A stretch of DNA of 6,584 nucleotides from Pseudomonas sp. (GTDB lineage Bacteria > Pseudomonadota > Gammaproteobacteria > Pseudomonadales > Pseudomonadaceae), in the NCBI GenBank assembly GCA_003525045.1, contig DQGF01000343.1, positions 1-6,584 of the forward strand, in the 5' to 3' direction. Positions 4,891 to 6,584 of the stretch are shown piece after piece (the first letter of the stretch is position 1; each line of letters opens with the position of its first letter). The position numbers were made by a program, and so were the translations under genes. The notes under the pieces were generated by a model. It searched no databases and was not told where the DNA came from. It saw only the letters and a list, made by a program, of their open reading frames with translations.

Positions 4891-6584
4891 TTGAAGCGTC
4901 CCCTCCTCCTGTTCCTGATCAGCCTGGCCTTGAGCTCCCCCGCAAGCGCGACGATCAGCGAAAGCCATGGTTATGCGCAGTTCGGCACGCTCAAGTACCC
5001 GGCCAGATTTACCCACTTCGACTGGGTCAACCCGCAAGCGCCCAAGGGCGGTACCTTGCGGGTGATGGCGTTTGGCACCTTCGATACGCTCAACCCCTAC
5101 ACCTTCAAGGGTTCGAGCCCGGTTTCCACCGCGAATTTCCTGCAGTACGGCATCAACGAGCTCAACGAACCATTGATGGTCGGCACCGGCCAGTACGCGC
5201 CGTCCGGCGACGAGCCGACGTCCAGTTATGGCCTGATCGCCCAATCGGTGGAATACAGCGAGGATCGCAGTTGGGTGGTGTTCAACCTGCGCCCGGAAGC
5301 GCGGTTCCACGATGGCTTGCCGATTACCGCTTACGACGTCGCGTTTTCCTACCGTCTGCTGCTCAAGGAAGGCCACCCGCAGTACCGCACCAATCTTCAG
5401 GAAGTGTTGCGGGTCGACATCCTCAACCCGCAGCGCATCCGCTTCGTCTTCAAGCGCGCCGGCAATCCCTTGCTGATCCTGCGCCTTGGCGAGTTGCCGG
5501 TGCTGCCGCAGCATTACTGGAAAGGACGGGACTTCAAGGCCACCACCTTCGAGCCGCCCCTGGGCAGCGGACCGTATCGCATCACCTCGGTAACGCCCGG
5601 GCGACAGCTCGTTTTCGAGCGGGTCAAGGATTACTGGGGCAAGGATCTACCGGTCAATCGCGGCAAGTACAACGTCGACCGCATGGAAGTCGAGTTCTAC
5701 CGTGACAGCGACGTCGCCTTCGAAGCCTTCAAGGCCGGTGAGTTCGACATCTACATCGAGCATCAGGCGAAGAACTGGGAAAACGGCTACAACTTCCCGG
5801 CGGTGCGCCGCGGCGACGTGATCAAGGCGCAGATCCCGCACCAGATCCCGACCCAGACCCAGGGTCTGTTCATGAACAGCCGCCGTGCGACTTTCTCCGA
5901 GGCCAAGGTTCGTGAAGCGCTGGGGATGATGTTCGACTTCGAGTGGACCAACCGCACGCTGTTCAGCGGTGCCTATAAGCGCACCCTGAGTTACTACCCC
6001 AATAGCGAATTCTCCGCGACCGGCCTTCCGGTAGGCCATGAGTGGCTGATGCTCAAGCCGTATCGCGAGCAGTTGCCCGCCCAACTGCTCACCGAGCCGT
6101 TCAGCCTGCCGCAGACCCAAGGCCGCGGCATTCCCCGGGAAACCCTGCGCACGGCCTTGGGCCTGCTTGCGGAAGCCGGCTGGAAGCTCAATGGCCAACG
6201 GGTCCAGAACGCCGCAGGGCAACCGCTGCGCCTGGAGATCCTGCTGGTCAATCCGAACCTGGAACGCATCCTTCAGCCTTACGTCGAGAACCTCGCCAGC
6301 ATCGGCATCGACGCGCGGCTGCGTACGGTTGACCGCGCCCAGTACAAACAGCGCCTCGATCAGTTCGATTTCGACATGATCCTGATGACCCTCAACCAGA
6401 CCCTCAGCCCCGGTCTGGAGCAATGGCAGTACTTCCATTCCAGCCAGGTCGGGATCAAGGGCAGCAAAAACTACGCGGGCATCGCCAACCCGGTGGTCGA
6501 CCACTTGCTCGAACAATTGCTCGCCGCCCAGACCCGCGACGAACAGGTCGCCGCTGGCAAGGCGCTGGACCGGGTGCTGCTGTG
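4891..6584 (+). CDS. nppA1: YejA/NppA-like periplasmic substrate-binding protein of a peptide ABC importer (3' end outside window)
   Basis: An open frame of 564 codons reaches the right edge without a stop; YejA-type proteins have about 600-620 residues, so roughly 40-60 are missing. It is an SBP_bac_5 family protein that would deliver ligands in the periplasm to an ABC permease. It begins with a Sec signal peptide (residues 1-20, hydrophobic core LLLFLISLALSS, cleavage after ASA). The mature N terminus has HGYAQFGTLKYP and HFDWVNPQAPKGGTLRV (residues 42-58), typical of the YejA branch. Further family features are FNLRPEARFHDG and GLFMNSRRATF (326-336). The start is TTG at 4891, since the frame has no ATG between the upstream stop (4798) and the signal peptide; GGAT at 4880-4883 lies 7 nt before it. 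In P. aeruginosa I recall the gene next to mltD as nppA1 of nppA1A2BCD, importing peptidyl nucleoside antibiotics; YejABEF of E. coli takes up microcin C. The symbol rests on homology and synteny, not on tested function. Confidence 0.88.
   Translation, partial: MKRPLLLFLISLALSSPASATISESHGYAQFGTLKYPARFTHFDWVNPQAPKGGTLRVMAFGTFDTLNPYTFKGSSPVSTANFLQYGINELNEPLMVGTGQYAPSGDEPTSSYGLIAQSVEYSEDRSWVVFNLRPEARFHDGLPITAYDVAFSYRLLLKEGHPQYRTNLQEVLRVDILNPQRIRFVFKRAGNPLLILRLGELPVLPQHYWKGRDFKATTFEPPLGSGPYRITSVTPGRQLVFERVKDYWGKDLPVNRGKYNVDRMEVEFYRDSDVAFEAFKAGEFDIYIEHQAKNWENGYNFPAVRRGDVIKAQIPHQIPTQTQGLFMNSRRATFSEAKVREALGMMFDFEWTNRTLFSGAYKRTLSYYPNSEFSATGLPVGHEWLMLKPYREQLPAQLLTEPFSLPQTQGRGIPRETLRTALGLLAEAGWKLNGQRVQNAAGQPLRLEILLVNPNLERILQPYVENLASIGIDARLRTVDRAQYKQRLDQFDFDMILMTLNQTLSPGLEQWQYFHSSQVGIKGSKNYAGIANPVVDHLLEQLLAAQTRDEQVAAGKALDRVLL

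Noticed and set aside
4622..4894. Small open frame of 90 codons between mltD and the nppA1-like gene
   Set aside because: It runs through both arms of the REPIN, has no ribosome binding site and no protein-like features.
5647..6516. Open frame of 289 codons on the minus strand opposite the nppA1-like gene
   Set aside because: Antisense shadow of the binding-protein gene, which shows a signal peptide and family motifs in the plus frame.
1..6584. Previously undescribed multi-gene defence or mobile system
   Set aside because: All six genes belong to known core families in a conserved order, base composition is uniform, and there are no integrase, toxin, nuclease cassette or attachment-site signals.

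Overview
The window looks like an ordinary stretch of Pseudomonas core chromosome, most likely from the P. fluorescens group. This rests on GC-rich coding sequence, close agreement of each protein with what I recall of Pseudomonas orthologues, the gene order, and REP elements with the GGCGAGGGAGCTTGCTCCCGC core common in that group. No database search was possible, so species-level placement is inference.

Layout. The left half (60-2218) is a minus-strand block read from right to left: a YafS-like methyltransferase (2218-1460), rnhA for RNase HI (1367-915) and dnaQ for the Pol III epsilon proofreading subunit (818-60). A 66-nt divergent intergenic region (2219-2284) separates this block from plus-strand genes: gloB for glyoxalase II (2285-3052), then mltD for a lipoprotein lytic transglycosylase (3152-4582) with its own good sigma70-type promoter and a strong intrinsic terminator. 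After a 308-nt intergenic region holding a complete REPIN (two REP arms forming a perfect 25-bp inverted repeat), a plus-strand gene for a YejA/NppA-like periplasmic substrate-binding protein starts at a TTG codon (4891) and runs off the right edge. A single REP copy lies at the left edge, just beyond the dnaQ stop.

How the genes relate. DnaQ (proofreading) and RNase HI (removal of RNA from RNA-DNA hybrids) both serve replication fidelity. GloB completes methylglyoxal detoxification. MltD cleaves peptidoglycan. The last gene is the presumed first component of an ABC importer for peptides or peptide-linked compounds. The order mltD-gloB-yafS-rnhA-dnaQ is also known from Escherichia coli, so it is an old conserved neighbourhood, not an acquired island. 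I see no insertion sequence, phage gene, CRISPR array, tRNA or rRNA. I found no convincing new multi-gene system. The points most worth a second look are the lytic transglycosylase next to a YejA-type muropeptide/peptide-binding protein, the eroded SAM-binding motif in the YafS-like protein, and the REP elements.
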